Shown piece by piece: positions 1 to 8,599 of a stretch of 64,000 nt of DNA (position 1 is its first letter; each line of letters opens with the position of its first letter). A model generated the notes under the pieces. It ran no database searches and had not been told where the DNA came from. It saw nothing but the letters and a program-made list of their open reading frames with translations. Origin of the DNA: Sphingobium sp. Z007 (GTDB taxonomy: Bacteria; Pseudomonadota; Alphaproteobacteria; Sphingomonadales; Sphingomonadaceae). Made by a program: the position numbers and the translations under genes. The stretch is from NCBI RefSeq assembly GCF_900013425.1, contig NZ_FBXK01000005.1, positions 2,418,001 through 2,482,000 on the forward strand, in the 5' to 3' direction.

Positions 1-2
1 AG

Positions 3-602
3 CGGCTGCGCACGCTGGCCACCTATGACCGGCTGGGTGCGGGCTTCGCGATCAGCGCCGCCGATCTTGATCAACGGGGCGCTGGCGATCCGCTGGCTGA
101 TACGCAGGCCGGGCATATGAAGCTGATCGGGATCGACCTCTATCAACATCTGTTCGAAGCGGCTTTGAAAGCGGCGCGGGGGGAGGACGCCGGACTGTGG
201 ACGCCTGAACTCAATCTGGGCAGCGCGGGCGGCTTGCCATCGGACTGGATACCCGACCCCGACATCCGTCTGGGCCTCTATGTCAGGCTTTCGCGGCTTG
301 TCGATGAGGCTGGGCTCAGCGCACTGGAGGAGGAACTGGCGGATAGATTTGGTCCGCTGCCCCCCGCCGCCGAACGTCTGATCGATGCCAACAGGATTGC
401 TATTCTCGCGCGGGCGGCCGGGATTGCACGCGTCGATGCAGGCCCGGCCGCGATGGCGCTGACGCCGCGCGAACCGGGTCGCGACATGAGCAAATGTGCA
501 GGGCTGTTCGAAAAAGACGGCCGCTGGCTTTTGAAGGCGCAGACCGATGAGGCCGATCGGCTCGCACGGGTGATCGACCTGCTCGAAAGCATTGGCGCTT
601 AG
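3..602 (+). CDS. mfd: Transcription-repair coupling factor Mfd, C-terminal part
   Basis: The reading frame is open from the first bases of the window, so the gene begins upstream. Mfd is the DNA translocase that removes stalled RNA polymerase and recruits UvrA. The visible part starts in the end of the helicase core with the motif LGAGFAISAADLDQRGAGDP, runs through QAGHMKLIGIDLYQHL, and continues into the C-terminal TRCF domain (for example LEEELADRFGPLPPAAERL). About 199 residues are present, ending at a TAG stop. No internal damage is seen. The ATG at 117 is internal to the protein and is not a start. Identification rests on the conserved RGAGD and DRFGPLP segments. Confidence 0.93.
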   Translation, partial: RLRTLATYDRLGAGFAISAADLDQRGAGDPLADTQAGHMKLIGIDLYQHLFEAALKAARGEDAGLWTPELNLGSAGGLPSDWIPDPDIRLGLYVRLSRLVDEAGLSALEEELADRFGPLPPAAERLIDANRIAILARAAGIARVDAGPAAMALTPREPGRDMSKCAGLFEKDGRWLLKAQTDEADRLARVIDLLESIGA

Positions 603-684
603 CGGAACTAACGCCCCGACATTGCGTCGATAAATCTGATCTGCGGCACTGGGATTGTCGTGCCATCAAGAGGGCGTGCACCAC

Positions 685-1455
685 ATGAAGATAGCGGTCG
701 TTACAGGGGGTGCTCAGGGCATCGGCAAAGGCATCACACAGGCCTTGTTAACGCAGGGCTGGAGAGTGGCGGTGTTGGACCAGGATGCCGAAGCGGTTCG
801 CGATCTTTCCGACGAGATGCCGACCGACAGGCTTATGGCGATCCGGGCCAACGTCGCCAGCGAGCGCGACGTCGAAAAAGCGTTCGACAAGATTAAAGCC
901 TGGAACAAGGCGACGGAAGAGGCCGAGGGCATCGATCTGCTCGTATCCAATGCGGGCCTTGCCAACCCGGTCAGCGGTCCGATCGAAAAACTGGCGCTCA
1001 AGAAATGGCAGGCGTGGCAGGACAGCCACGTGACCGGCGCTTTTCTGATGGTGCGCACCGCTGTGCCGCTCCTACGCCAACGTAAAGGGGCAATCGTCAT
1101 CATGGCATCGACCCGTGCGATCCAGTCGGAACCCGATACGGAAGCCTATGCTGCGGCCAAGGGTGCGCTCTGCGCCCTGACCCATGCCCTGGCGATCAGC
1201 CTTGGCCCCGACATCCGCGTCAACGCCGTCTTGCCCGGCTGGATAGAAACGCGCCCCTGGGCCAAAGCGCAGGTGCGCGAAGCGGTGGAGCATTGCGCGA
1301 TCGATCGGGAACAGCATCCGGTGGGCCGCGTCGGCGAACCCTCAGACATCGCGGCTACCGTCTTGTTTCTGGCGTCGGAGGGCGCGGGTTTCATCACGGG
1401 CCAGCAGATTGCCGTCGATGGCGGCATAACCCGCAAGATGATCTACGCACATTGA
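685..1455 (+). CDS. Short-chain dehydrogenase/reductase (SDR)
   Basis: A 256-residue classical SDR oxidoreductase using NAD(P)H. The cofactor motif TGGAQGIG sits at residues 7-14, the structural SNAG follows the Rossmann core, and the catalytic Tyr155 and Lys159 lie in YAAAK. The C-terminal VDGG is typical of the family. The frame can be extended upstream to a TTG at 655, but the ATG at 685 gives the normal N-terminus (MKIAVVTGG) and is chosen. It stands alone, 82 bases after mfd, and converges on the inositol-phosphatase gene with only 7 bases between stops. The substrate cannot be told from sequence. Confidence 0.9.
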   Translation: MKIAVVTGGAQGIGKGITQALLTQGWRVAVLDQDAEAVRDLSDEMPTDRLMAIRANVASERDVEKAFDKIKAWNKATEEAEGIDLLVSNAGLANPVSGPIEKLALKKWQAWQDSHVTGAFLMVRTAVPLLRQRKGAIVIMASTRAIQSEPDTEAYAAAKGALCALTHALAISLGPDIRVNAVLPGWIETRPWAKAQVREAVEHCAIDREQHPVGRVGEPSDIAATVLFLASEGAGFITGQQIAVDGGITRKMIYAH

Positions 1456-1462
1456 CGGGTCG

Positions 1463-2332
1463 CTATATCCAGCGGCTTCGATCTTGTGCGTCAGCGCGCT
1501 GGATGTCGGTCATGCGGGCGGCATCCTCAGGCGTCCCAAGGATCAATGGATGCCGCCATTGCGCCATCTGCGTTAATTGGACGCCAAAGCTGGCGAATGG
1601 CTCCCAATTTCCATCATCCTCCTGAAACACCGAAGCGCCCGATGCGTGCGCTAGGGCTATTCCCCCAGCGACATCCCAGATGTTGGGCGTTGCGAACCTG
1701 GCGACTTGTAGAAGGCCTGCCGCGACGAACGCGCATTCGATCGCTGCCGACCCTGTCTTGCGCCCATCCCACGGCCCGACGCCAGACTGGCCATGCGGAT
1801 CGCCCGCAAGCCGTTTGCGAACGGCAGGGTTGGGCATGCGTGAGACCTGTTCGCCTTCAAACCGCAAACCCGCACCGCCTCCGCCATGATAGACGCCAGG
1901 TGCCAGCAAATGACTTGTGCTGCACCATAATGCGCCGACGATGGGAACGCCCCGGTACAGGACGCCCACGGATGACGCGAACAACGGGAAGCCGTTGATG
2001 AAGTTGCTTGTCCCATCGATCGGATCGACCGCCCAGACGAAATCGCTGACCAGCCCCGGTTGGATGGCCATTTCTTCGCCGATGATGCCATGGTCGGGGA
2101 AATGATTTGCCAGATGACTACGGATCATCGCCTCGACCCGGCTGTCGACTTCGCTCACCGGATCGCGCATCAAGGCGATGGCGTCGTCATCCCCCTTATA
2201 TTGCACGGCCATAAGGCTGCCAAGCGTAGCCAGGATTTCTCGGCCGCCGATCGTGGCCAGTTCCACCGCAACAGCTTCCATGCGGGCATGTAAATCCGGT
2301 GTTGGCATCGGCTCAGCAGGTGTCATCGTCAT
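1463..2332 (-). CDS. Inositol monophosphatase family protein
   Basis: A 289-residue member of the Mg-dependent inositol monophosphatase/CysQ/histidinol-phosphatase superfamily. The metal-binding motifs are visible: GEE at residues 85-87, DPIDGTSN at 103-110, and the C-terminal WDVAGG. These proteins remove phosphate from small phosphorylated polyols, so the substrate could be inositol phosphate, histidinol phosphate or another sugar phosphate. The gene is preceded by a lipid-kinase gene whose 3' end overlaps its start by 20 bases, so the two are co-transcribed and probably translationally coupled. The pairing suggests phospholipid or phosphoinositide turnover, but this is inference. Confidence 0.9.
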   Translation of the reverse strand: MTMTPAEPMPTPDLHARMEAVAVELATIGGREILATLGSLMAVQYKGDDDAIALMRDPVSEVDSRVEAMIRSHLANHFPDHGIIGEEMAIQPGLVSDFVWAVDPIDGTSNFINGFPLFASSVGVLYRGVPIVGALWCSTSHLLAPGVYHGGGGAGLRFEGEQVSRMPNPAVRKRLAGDPHGQSGVGPWDGRKTGSAAIECAFVAAGLLQVARFATPNIWDVAGGIALAHASGASVFQEDDGNWEPFASFGVQLTQMAQWRHPLILGTPEDAARMTDIQRADAQDRSRWI

Positions 2333-3203
2333 GTTCCGGCCTGCCGCTCGGCACCAATATCGTCACCGGCTCTTCGTCCAGCCGTATTTCGACCGTCCAT
2401 GCGTCGTCGGGCATGTCGATGGGGCGATCGTCGATCCGGGGGCAAAGCCCGCTGGCTTGAAGCGTGACAACGCAGCCGGTTTCCAATCGGGCCGGTGGCG
2501 GGCCCGAGAAATGTTCGGCCCACCCGACCATGGCGTCGCGATCAACCTCGCCAACGAGCAGGATGTCGAGCAGCTTATCCTGTGTGTCCGCCCTTGGCGC
2601 GAAGGGGAGCCGTGGGCCGATTGCGCCAATGTTGAGAATTTCTACAAGCAGCCATGGCCCGTCGAAACGGCGTCCATCGACATCAACGGCGCACGCGATC
2701 GGCTTGGCCGTGCGCAACGTCTCCCGAAATGCCGCACGGCCGTTTTCGCGCTTCTCCTCAGGGGTGTCGGGCGATTCATCTACAAGTTCGATGGATTGAT
2801 TGAGCGCACCAAGACCTACCGCTTCCAGAAAGCCTTTCCGTCCGAACGGTCCAGTGACGCTGCCTACGGTCAGCCTCTTTTCGCGCGCATTGTCGAAACC
2901 AGCAATGACCGCTTCGGCCGATTGACGAATGCCCAGCGCCCTTGCGACATTATTCGACCCGCCCATCGGCAGGATCGCAATGGGTACAGATCGGTCGGGT
3001 ATCTCGGTGGCGACCGAAGCTACGGTCCCATCACCGCCAGCGGCGATCGCCATTTCCATGCCGTTCATCCCGGATCGAATATCGTCCTGGCCATGTTCGC
3101 AATAGTGGATGGCAAAGCCAGCCTCTTCCAATTGACCAATAAGCGACCGGATCGGCCCGGGCTTTGTTCCCGCATTAGGGCTATGGACCAATAGCGCCTT
3201 CAC
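2313..3203 (-). CDS. Diacylglycerol-kinase-like lipid kinase
   Basis: A 296-residue soluble kinase of the DAGK catalytic family (DgkB/YegS/sphingosine-kinase type). The nucleotide-binding GGDGT lies at residues 56-60, followed by ILPMGGSNNVARAL, the family's second conserved block. The start codon is GTG at 3203; the product begins MKALLVHSPNAG, which fits the first beta strand. The gene is upstream of and overlaps the inositol-monophosphatase-like gene. The substrate could be diacylglycerol, a sphingoid base or a ceramide. Sphingomonads carry sphingolipids, so a sphingoid substrate is possible but not shown by the sequence. Confidence 0.87.
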   Translation of the reverse strand: MKALLVHSPNAGTKPGPIRSLIGQLEEAGFAIHYCEHGQDDIRSGMNGMEMAIAAGGDGTVASVATEIPDRSVPIAILPMGGSNNVARALGIRQSAEAVIAGFDNAREKRLTVGSVTGPFGRKGFLEAVGLGALNQSIELVDESPDTPEEKRENGRAAFRETLRTAKPIACAVDVDGRRFDGPWLLVEILNIGAIGPRLPFAPRADTQDKLLDILLVGEVDRDAMVGWAEHFSGPPPARLETGCVVTLQASGLCPRIDDRPIDMPDDAWTVEIRLDEEPVTILVPSGRPEHDDDTC

Positions 3204-3249
3204 GCGAAATATCTGCCATTCAGCCCATATCGCGTCTCCAACATACTAA

Positions 3250-3540
3250 TCATAGCTGCGCCCCAAATTCTTCCAACGCCGCCGTGACGACTTCGACCTT
3301 TGCATCATCCTGCAAATCGATCGACACCGTGATGCCGCCAGCAAGAGGGACATCGTCCCTTTCGTCCTGATCGACCGTCTCGCTATCTGCACCTCCGATT
3401 CGATTGCCCGCACTATTGTCCGGTCCAGATGCCGCCACGAAAATATCGGTTCGTTCGATGCCGATTTCCTGGACCAGCCGTTCCACGGCCATGTCCGCCT
3501 GGTCCCGGCTATCGAATGTGCCTGTCAATGTGGTGCTCAT
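3250..3540 (-). CDS. Small stress-type hypothetical protein
   Basis: A 96-residue acidic protein. The N-terminal half has the form of general-stress proteins of the YflT type: a short strand (TLTGTFDSRDQADMAVERL), then a helix and a strand-like segment (TDIFVAAS). A low-complexity Asp/Gln linker follows, and a second strand-helix unit (GGITVSIDLQ, then VEVVTAALEEFGAQL). This looks like a ferredoxin-like fold split by a loop. The ATG at 3540 is preceded by a good ribosome binding site (AAAGGATCACC). It lies 13 bases after another small gene on the same strand. No function is assigned. Confidence 0.75.
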   Translation of the reverse strand: MSTTLTGTFDSRDQADMAVERLVQEIGIERTDIFVAASGPDNSAGNRIGGADSETVDQDERDDVPLAGGITVSIDLQDDAKVEVVTAALEEFGAQL

Positions 3541-3553
3541 GGTGATCCTTTCG

Positions 3554-3772
3554 TCAGGGCTTGGAATCGGCGCGATCGGCCTCTGGATAATCTTCCGGTT
3601 TTACCGTGCCGACGGAGGGACGATCCTCGACATCCTCCTGCGACTTGCCGCCCCCTGTGCTGGGATCGGAGTCATCGCCATTGGGTCGAACGTCGCCAGC
3701 AGGCCCGCGACGGGGCAATTCGTCCGATTGACCCTGTTCGGGGTCGAGACCATTTTCGTTTCCAGGCATCAT
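3554..3772 (-). CDS. Small hydrophilic hypothetical protein
   Basis: A 72-residue, very hydrophilic protein rich in Gly, Pro, Asp and Glu, with no membrane segment and no predicted regular structure (for example RRGPAGDVRPNGDDSDP). It looks intrinsically disordered. Two adjacent ATG codons open the frame, with a GGAAGGATCAGG-type site upstream. It precedes the stress-type gene at 3250-3540 and probably shares its transcript. I do not recognise the family. Short disordered proteins of this kind are common near stress genes in sphingomonads. Confidence 0.6.
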   Translation of the reverse strand: MMPGNENGLDPEQGQSDELPRRGPAGDVRPNGDDSDPSTGGGKSQEDVEDRPSVGTVKPEDYPEADRADSKP

Positions 3773-3900
3773 CCTGATCCTTCCGCAATACAGGGGTCAG
3801 AGATGATGCCCCGCTTTTGTATGAAGCGCCGATCGAGCGATCGGTTGCATGTCTTCTTCTACCTTTATTGCAGGAACCGCATGTCGCACGGAGGGCTGTA

Positions 3901-4128
3901 ATGGAACATATCAAGAACGATGAGACTGTCATGACCGACCATCTCTATAATCCCAAACTCGACGAGCACTCGGCGTCGAACGCGGAAAAAGATCCAGCCA
4001 ATTGAGTGTCCGGCAATGAACCCATTACCGGCGCACAGGCGTCCTATTTGGCGACTCTGTGCGAACAAGCGGGTGTGGAACTGCCGACCGGCGACCTGGC
4101 TAAGCCGGCGAAGCTTGGGCGAGAGTGA
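3901..4128 (+). pseudogene. DUF3072 protein gene broken by a nonsense codon
   Basis: The ATG at 3901 opens a short frame whose end reads NAEKDPAN and then TGA at 4003-4005. The same frame continues without another stop as VSGNEPITGAQASYLATLCE. Intact DUF3072 proteins have the order NAEKDP, a tryptophan, GDEPMTGAQ, then a helix ending in AEAS. The TGA therefore stands where a TGG tryptophan codon is expected. The 3' end (4102-4128) also departs from the family: one extra base there would explain the loss of the final helix. The gene appears recently dead. Rare readthrough of TGA cannot be excluded. Confidence 0.65.
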
Positions 4129-4380
4129 GGGCTTTGGGGTGGATCATTTTCGATGGTTCGTGATGGAAGTCGCTTACCATGATCGAACGTGTGCGGACGG
4201 CCGCAAAGCCTGCCACATCGTCATGTCCAGTCCAGCTAAACTAATGTCGATCAGCCAGATTTTCCAATAGAGTATTGGACCTATCCGACTTTCAGGTGTT
4301 GTCCGCTCATACCCAGAGACAGCCTCCGAACGATCGGACTGCTCTGCGCGGACATCATAAGAATAGCTGGAGGAAATCCA

Positions 4381-4955
4381 TGACGATGGCGACAGACGAT
4401 GCCCCACCCACGACATCAAAATTAAATGAAGAACGCGCGAGCGGAATCGCGGCAGTGTCTCAGTCTAGGGGTGACGACCTGATCGGGCGCTCGGTCACGA
4501 TCAACCGCCCTCGCGACGAACTCTTCGCCTATTGGCGCAATTTTTCCAATCTGCCTTCCTTCATGGATAATGTCGAACGGATCGACATATTGTCGAGCAC
4601 GACATCGCATTGGGTGGTGAAAGCGCCGGCTGGACGCACCGTGGAATGGGACGCGACCATTACGGAGGAGAAGGCTGGCGAATTGATTGCCTGGACCTCT
4701 GCCGAAGGCGCCGATGTCCCCAATAGCGGCCGCATCGAATTCCGTGATGCGGGCGCGCGTGGCGCCATCGTCACGGCGACTATCGCCTATGATCCGCCCG
4801 CAGGTGTGGTGGGTAAGGTGATCGCCAAGCTCTTTCAGCTCGAACCTGCCATCCAGGCGCGACGCGATCTGCGCCGTTTCAAGCAATTGATGGAAACGGG
4901 CGAGATCGCGACCGCGGCCTGGACCCAAAAGCAGCGTGACGAGGAGAAAGCCTGA
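4381..4955 (+). CDS. SRPBCC family protein
   Basis: A 191-residue protein with a START/SRPBCC (polyketide cyclase-like) fold. Residues from about 38 run [20 protein letters not shown], the characteristic opening strand and helix, and the domain ends with a long C-terminal helix ([16 protein letters not shown]). The ATG at 4381 follows a strong GGAGG site; upstream sequence in frame (from 4275) has no coding character. The stop overlaps the start of the next gene by one base (TGATG), so it is the first gene of a three-gene operon with a zinc alcohol dehydrogenase and an SDR. Related proteins often bind lipids or hydrophobic ligands; the ligand here is unknown. Confidence 0.85.
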
Positions 4956-6145
4956 TGCGCGCGCTCACATGGCACGGCAAGCACGACGTCCGTGTAGATA
5001 CGGTGGACGACCCCGAAATCCTCAACCCGCGCGATGCGATCATCAAGATTACATCGACGGCGATCTGCGGGTCCGACCTGCATCTGTATGACGGCTATAT
5101 TCCTACCATGCAGGCCGGCGACATCCTCGGCCACGAATTTATGGGCGAAGTGGTCGAAATCGGTCCCAAATCGACCTTGCAAAAGGGACAGCGCGTCGTA
5201 GTCCCTTTCACCATTGCCTGCGGCAGTTGCTACCATTGCGGCAAGCATCAATATTCCGCCTGCGACAATGGCAACCCGGCCGACAATCAGGATATCGGCC
5301 AGGAAATGTACGGCCAGCCCATGTCCGGGCTGTTTGGCTACAGCCATCTGACCGGCGGCTATGCAGGCGGCCAAGCTGAATATGTCCGCGTCCCGTTCAG
5401 CGATGTGGGTCCGATAGTCGTCCCCGACGGGCTCGAAGATGACGAAGTGCTGTTCCTATCCGACATCCTGCCGACCGGCTGGCAGGCGGCAGAGAATGCG
5501 GATATCGAACCGGGCGACACGGTGGCGGTGTGGGGTTGCGGGCCGGTCGGACTGTTTGCGGTCCAATCCGCTTTCCTGATGGGCGCGCATCGCGTCATCG
5601 CGATCGACCATTTTCCGCATCGGCTGGAACTGGCGAAAAAATTCGGCGCGGAGACGATCAATTTCGAGGAATCCAAAACCTACGAAGCGTTGATGGAGAT
5701 GACCGGCGGCATCGGGCCTGATGCGGTGATCGACGCAGTGGGTTTGGAAGCCCATGGTTTCTTTGTCGACAATGTGGTCGATCAAATCAAGGCATCGCTG
5801 TTCCTGGGGACCGATCGCACCCATTCTATCCGGCAGGCGATCCACGCCTGTCGCAAGGGCGGGCGCGTGTCGATGCCAGCCGTCTACGGCGGCTTCGTGG
5901 ACAAGTTTCCGCTCGGCGCATTCATGGAAAAGGGCCTGACCCTCAAGACCGGTCAGACGAGCGTGCAGCATTATATGCCCGCCCTGCTCAATGCGATTCT
6001 GGAGGGCAAGATCGATACAACCTTCCTGATCTCGCATCGCATGGGCCTGGAAGATGCGCCCAAGGGCTACAAGATGTTCCACGATAACCAGAATGAAGTG
6101 ACCAAGATCGTGCTGAAGCCCGGTCTTGCCGTCGGCGCGCAATAG
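4955..6145 (+). CDS. Zinc-dependent alcohol dehydrogenase (formaldehyde-dehydrogenase-like)
   Basis: A 396-residue medium-chain zinc alcohol dehydrogenase. The catalytic-zinc ligands lie in AICGSDLH and GHEFMGEV. The structural zinc site is [15 protein letters not shown], and the Rossmann motif is [10 protein letters not shown]. The length and the insert after the structural zinc site fit the glutathione-independent formaldehyde dehydrogenase-like branch rather than simple ethanol dehydrogenases. It overlaps the SRPBCC gene by one base and is followed 11 bases later by an SDR gene. The operon may detoxify aldehydes or alcohols under stress, but no substrate is shown. Confidence 0.92.
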   Translation: MRALTWHGKHDVRVDTVDDPEILNPRDAIIKITSTAICGSDLHLYDGYIPTMQAGDILGHEFMGEVVEIGPKSTLQKGQRVVVPFTIACGSCYHCGKHQYSACDNGNPADNQDIGQEMYGQPMSGLFGYSHLTGGYAGGQAEYVRVPFSDVGPIVVPDGLEDDEVLFLSDILPTGWQAAENADIEPGDTVAVWGCGPVGLFAVQSAFLMGAHRVIAIDHFPHRLELAKKFGAETINFEESKTYEALMEMTGGIGPDAVIDAVGLEAHGFFVDNVVDQIKASLFLGTDRTHSIRQAIHACRKGGRVSMPAVYGGFVDKFPLGAFMEKGLTLKTGQTSVQHYMPALLNAILEGKIDTTFLISHRMGLEDAPKGYKMFHDNQNEVTKIVLKPGLAVGAQ

Positions 6146-6156
6146 GAGAGACAGAC

Positions 6157-6945
6157 ATGGCCAATAAATTCGCGATTGTCACCGGTGCCTCCACCGGCAT
6201 CGGCTTTGAACTTGCCTCCATCGCCGCCGAAAACGGGTATGACCTGCTGGTCGTGGCCGATGAACCGTTGATTGACGCTGCGGCGCAGGATTTCAAGCAG
6301 CATGGCGTCGAAGTTATTGCGGTCGAGGCCGATCTTTCGACGCTGCAAGGCGTGGACACGCTCCTCGCCGCGGCTGATGGCCGGCAGGTCGATCTGCTAT
6401 GCGCCAACGCAGGGCGCGGCCTGGGCCACGCTTTCCTTGACCAGGAGGTGAGCGACTGGCGGCGTGTGATTGACACCAACATCACGGGTACCCTGTATCT
6501 TCTCCAACACGTCCTGAAGGCCATGGTGGCGCGTGACAACGGCAAGGTGCTGATCACTGGATCGATCGCCGGCTTTATTCCGGGCAGCTTTCAGGCGGTT
6601 TACAATGGCAGCAAGGCGTTCATCGACAGCTTTGCCGATGCGATCCGTAACGAGATCAAGGACAGTGAAGGCGTCACCATCACGACCCTGATGCCAGGGC
6701 CGGTGGAGACGGAATTTTTCGATCGCGCAGATATGCTCGATACCAACGTCGGATCTTCCGACAGCAAGAGCGATCCTGCCGACGTCGCGCGTGATGGCTG
6801 GGATGCACTGATGAAAGGCGAGGCGCATATCGTGTCCGGTTGGAAGAACAAAGTGCAGGCGGCCGTAGCCCATGTGACGCCCGCGGCGATCCTGGCGGAA
6901 CAGCATCGCAAGATGGCGGAACCGGGATCGGCCGACGAAGGCTAG
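6157..6945 (+). CDS. Short-chain dehydrogenase/reductase (SDR)
   Basis: A 262-residue classical SDR with TGASTGIG at residues 9-16, CANAG in the core, and catalytic Tyr149/Lys153 in YNGSK. A ribosome binding site (AGGAGAG) lies just before the ATG at 6157. It is the third gene of the SRPBCC / zinc alcohol dehydrogenase operon. Two oxidoreductases in one transcript suggest successive redox steps on one substrate, which is inference. The C-terminal tail (KVQAAVAHVTPAAILAEQHR) is typical of SDRs acting on hydrophobic compounds. Confidence 0.9.
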   Translation: MANKFAIVTGASTGIGFELASIAAENGYDLLVVADEPLIDAAAQDFKQHGVEVIAVEADLSTLQGVDTLLAAADGRQVDLLCANAGRGLGHAFLDQEVSDWRRVIDTNITGTLYLLQHVLKAMVARDNGKVLITGSIAGFIPGSFQAVYNGSKAFIDSFADAIRNEIKDSEGVTITTLMPGPVETEFFDRADMLDTNVGSSDSKSDPADVARDGWDALMKGEAHIVSGWKNKVQAAVAHVTPAAILAEQHRKMAEPGSADEG

Positions 6946-7276
6946 GACGCCCTGTGCAAACCTATCGGTTTTGCTCGGGAGACGACCGGGATGAGAAGCT
7001 GCGCTCCCTCGTCCGCCTAAGGAAATCGATCTACCATATCGTCGAATTCGGCAAGATGGGTAGGCGGAATTAAAGAGAGGCTGGGCATCCCCACCTTTAC
7101 TCGCATACTGCTTTAGAAGAGATCTGTTGGGACAGCTCAAATCGATGGGGTCTGCAAACGTCGAATTGCGGTAGCCGGCCTTCGAACCACCGCATCGAAC
7201 CAAGGTATTTCGGTGGATTGCCGCCAGAACCGGACGTTCCGCAGCCGGGATACAAAAATCCGCTCCTGATGTCGCA
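6946..7276. other. Intergenic stretch without recognised gene
   Basis: About 330 bases. No frame has a convincing protein and no clear hairpin with a T-tract was seen. The reverse strand can be read as coding in places, but the peptides have no recognisable domain. It separates the SDR operon from the decayed genes to the right. Confidence 0.5.
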
Positions 7277-7789
7277 TTAGGGTCGGCTTCGTGCGGGATC
7301 ACGAACACCGTCGAGGTAAAGGTGAGCATCACCCGCTCCGTCCTCGACCTGTTCGAGCTTGCGCTGATAGGCGGTGCTCAAAAAGGTAAAATAGCGCTGC
7401 AGCTTAAATATGTCAGTCGTCGTCACATCCGCATTGATCTCTGCGATCAACCGTTCCTAGGACCCGAAATGATTGACGTCCAGAAAGAGCATGCGCTCCA
7501 ACTCATCGCGCAACATCTCGTCGCCTGAAAAGATCGAGAACATCTGCGGCGTTTTCGGCAGCACCAACCGGTAACGCCGCACCGGCTTCTCGACGAGTTC
7601 AAGGAAATCGCCCAGCACCTCATGCTCGAACCCTTTGTCGACGAACTCGCGCATCGACAGCACCCTGTCGGCCGCGGGAAGGTGATAGGCCCGGATTGCG
7701 ACCTGCTGCTCATTCTGCATATAGCCCAGGCGTACCGATGGCTTGATATCGGGATCGATCGAGGCGATGGTGACAGTCTCGCCGATGAG
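7277..7789 (-). pseudogene. Unknown protein gene, truncated and with an internal stop
   Basis: On the reverse strand a protein-like frame runs through VTIASIDPDIKPSVRLGYMQ, then FVDKGFEHEVLGDFLELVEK and DELERMLFLDVNHFG, to a TAG at 7457-7459. The same frame continues past that stop as ERLIAEINADVTTTDIFKLQ and RYFTFLSTAYQRKLEQVE, ending at a stop near 7277. The regular heptad-like helices on both sides of the TAG suggest one former gene. Its 5' end is lost where the IS6-type transposase remnant begins near 7790. I do not recognise the family. Confidence 0.4.
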
Positions 7790-8430
7790 CGTCGCCTTGT
7801 CCGCTATCCGTTGTCGCTCCGAAACGTAGAAGACTTGCTGTTCGAACGGGGTATCGACATCTGTCATGAGACAGTGCGCCTGTGGTGGAACAGGTTCGGT
7901 CCGTTGTTCGCTTGCGACATCCGCCGGCAGCGGATCAGCCGGATGAGGGGGTTTCGCCGTTGACGCTGGCACTTTGACGAGATGTACGTGAAGATCAACG
8001 GCGAGATGGTCTACCTCTGGCGCGCCGTCGATCATGAAGGCGAAATTCTCGAGAGCTATGTCACGAAACCCGCGACAAAATGGCGGCACTGATCTTCATG
8101 AAAAGGGCGCTCAAGCGACACGGCGCGCCAGAAGCCATCACCACCGACGGCCTAAGATCCTACGGCGCGGCAATGAACGAACTGGGCAACCGCGATAAGC
8201 AGGAGGTCGGACGCTGGGCGAACAACCGGGTCGAGAACAGCCACCTACCCTTCCGACGACGAGAACGCGCAATGCTGCGCTTCAGGCAGATGAAGGCGCT
8301 ACAGAAGTTCGCGTCGGTCCACGCCAACTTGCACAACCACTTTTCTCTGGAGCGTCATCTCGTCGACCGAAAAACATTTAAGGAAAGACGCTCCGCGGCC
8401 CTGGCGGAGTGGCAGACCGTCGCGAGCTAG
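7790..8430 (+). pseudogene. IS6-family transposase remnant
   Basis: Residues matching IS6/IS26-type DDE transposases are spread over two frames. The N-terminal half reads YPLSLRNVEDLLFERGIDIC then ETVRLWWNRFGPLFA. An in-frame TGA at 7961-7963 interrupts it, and the same frame continues RWHFDEMYVKINGEMVYLWR, which carries the first catalytic Asp. A one-base shift near 8070 moves the rest into another frame: ITTDGLRSYGAAMNEL has the second Asp, and NRVENSHLPFRRRERAMLR the catalytic Glu. The first residues of the protein and both terminal inverted repeats are missing. The copy is inactive. Confidence 0.8.
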
Positions 8431-8599
8431 GCCCCTGCCCTCTCGACTCGAAATGCATCCGGTGGAAACGAGTTCGCATTAGAATGACAGCACCCTCTGC
8501 AACGAAAACAGGTGCTTTCGTCGCACGGCCGGGCCGCAACGCAGTTGTCACGGAGCATCCCTAGCAAGAATATCGAAACATATATCAAGGGGCGATTCG

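Noticed and set aside
2178..3194. 338-codon plus-strand frame opposite the lipid kinase gene
   Set aside because: The minus strand carries the GGDGT kinase; the plus frame is its antisense.
8431..8599. Possible Pho box or IS6 right inverted repeat before the pit gene
   Set aside because: TTGTCACGG resembles half a Pho box, and CTCTGCAACG part of an IS6 end, but neither is long or symmetrical enough.
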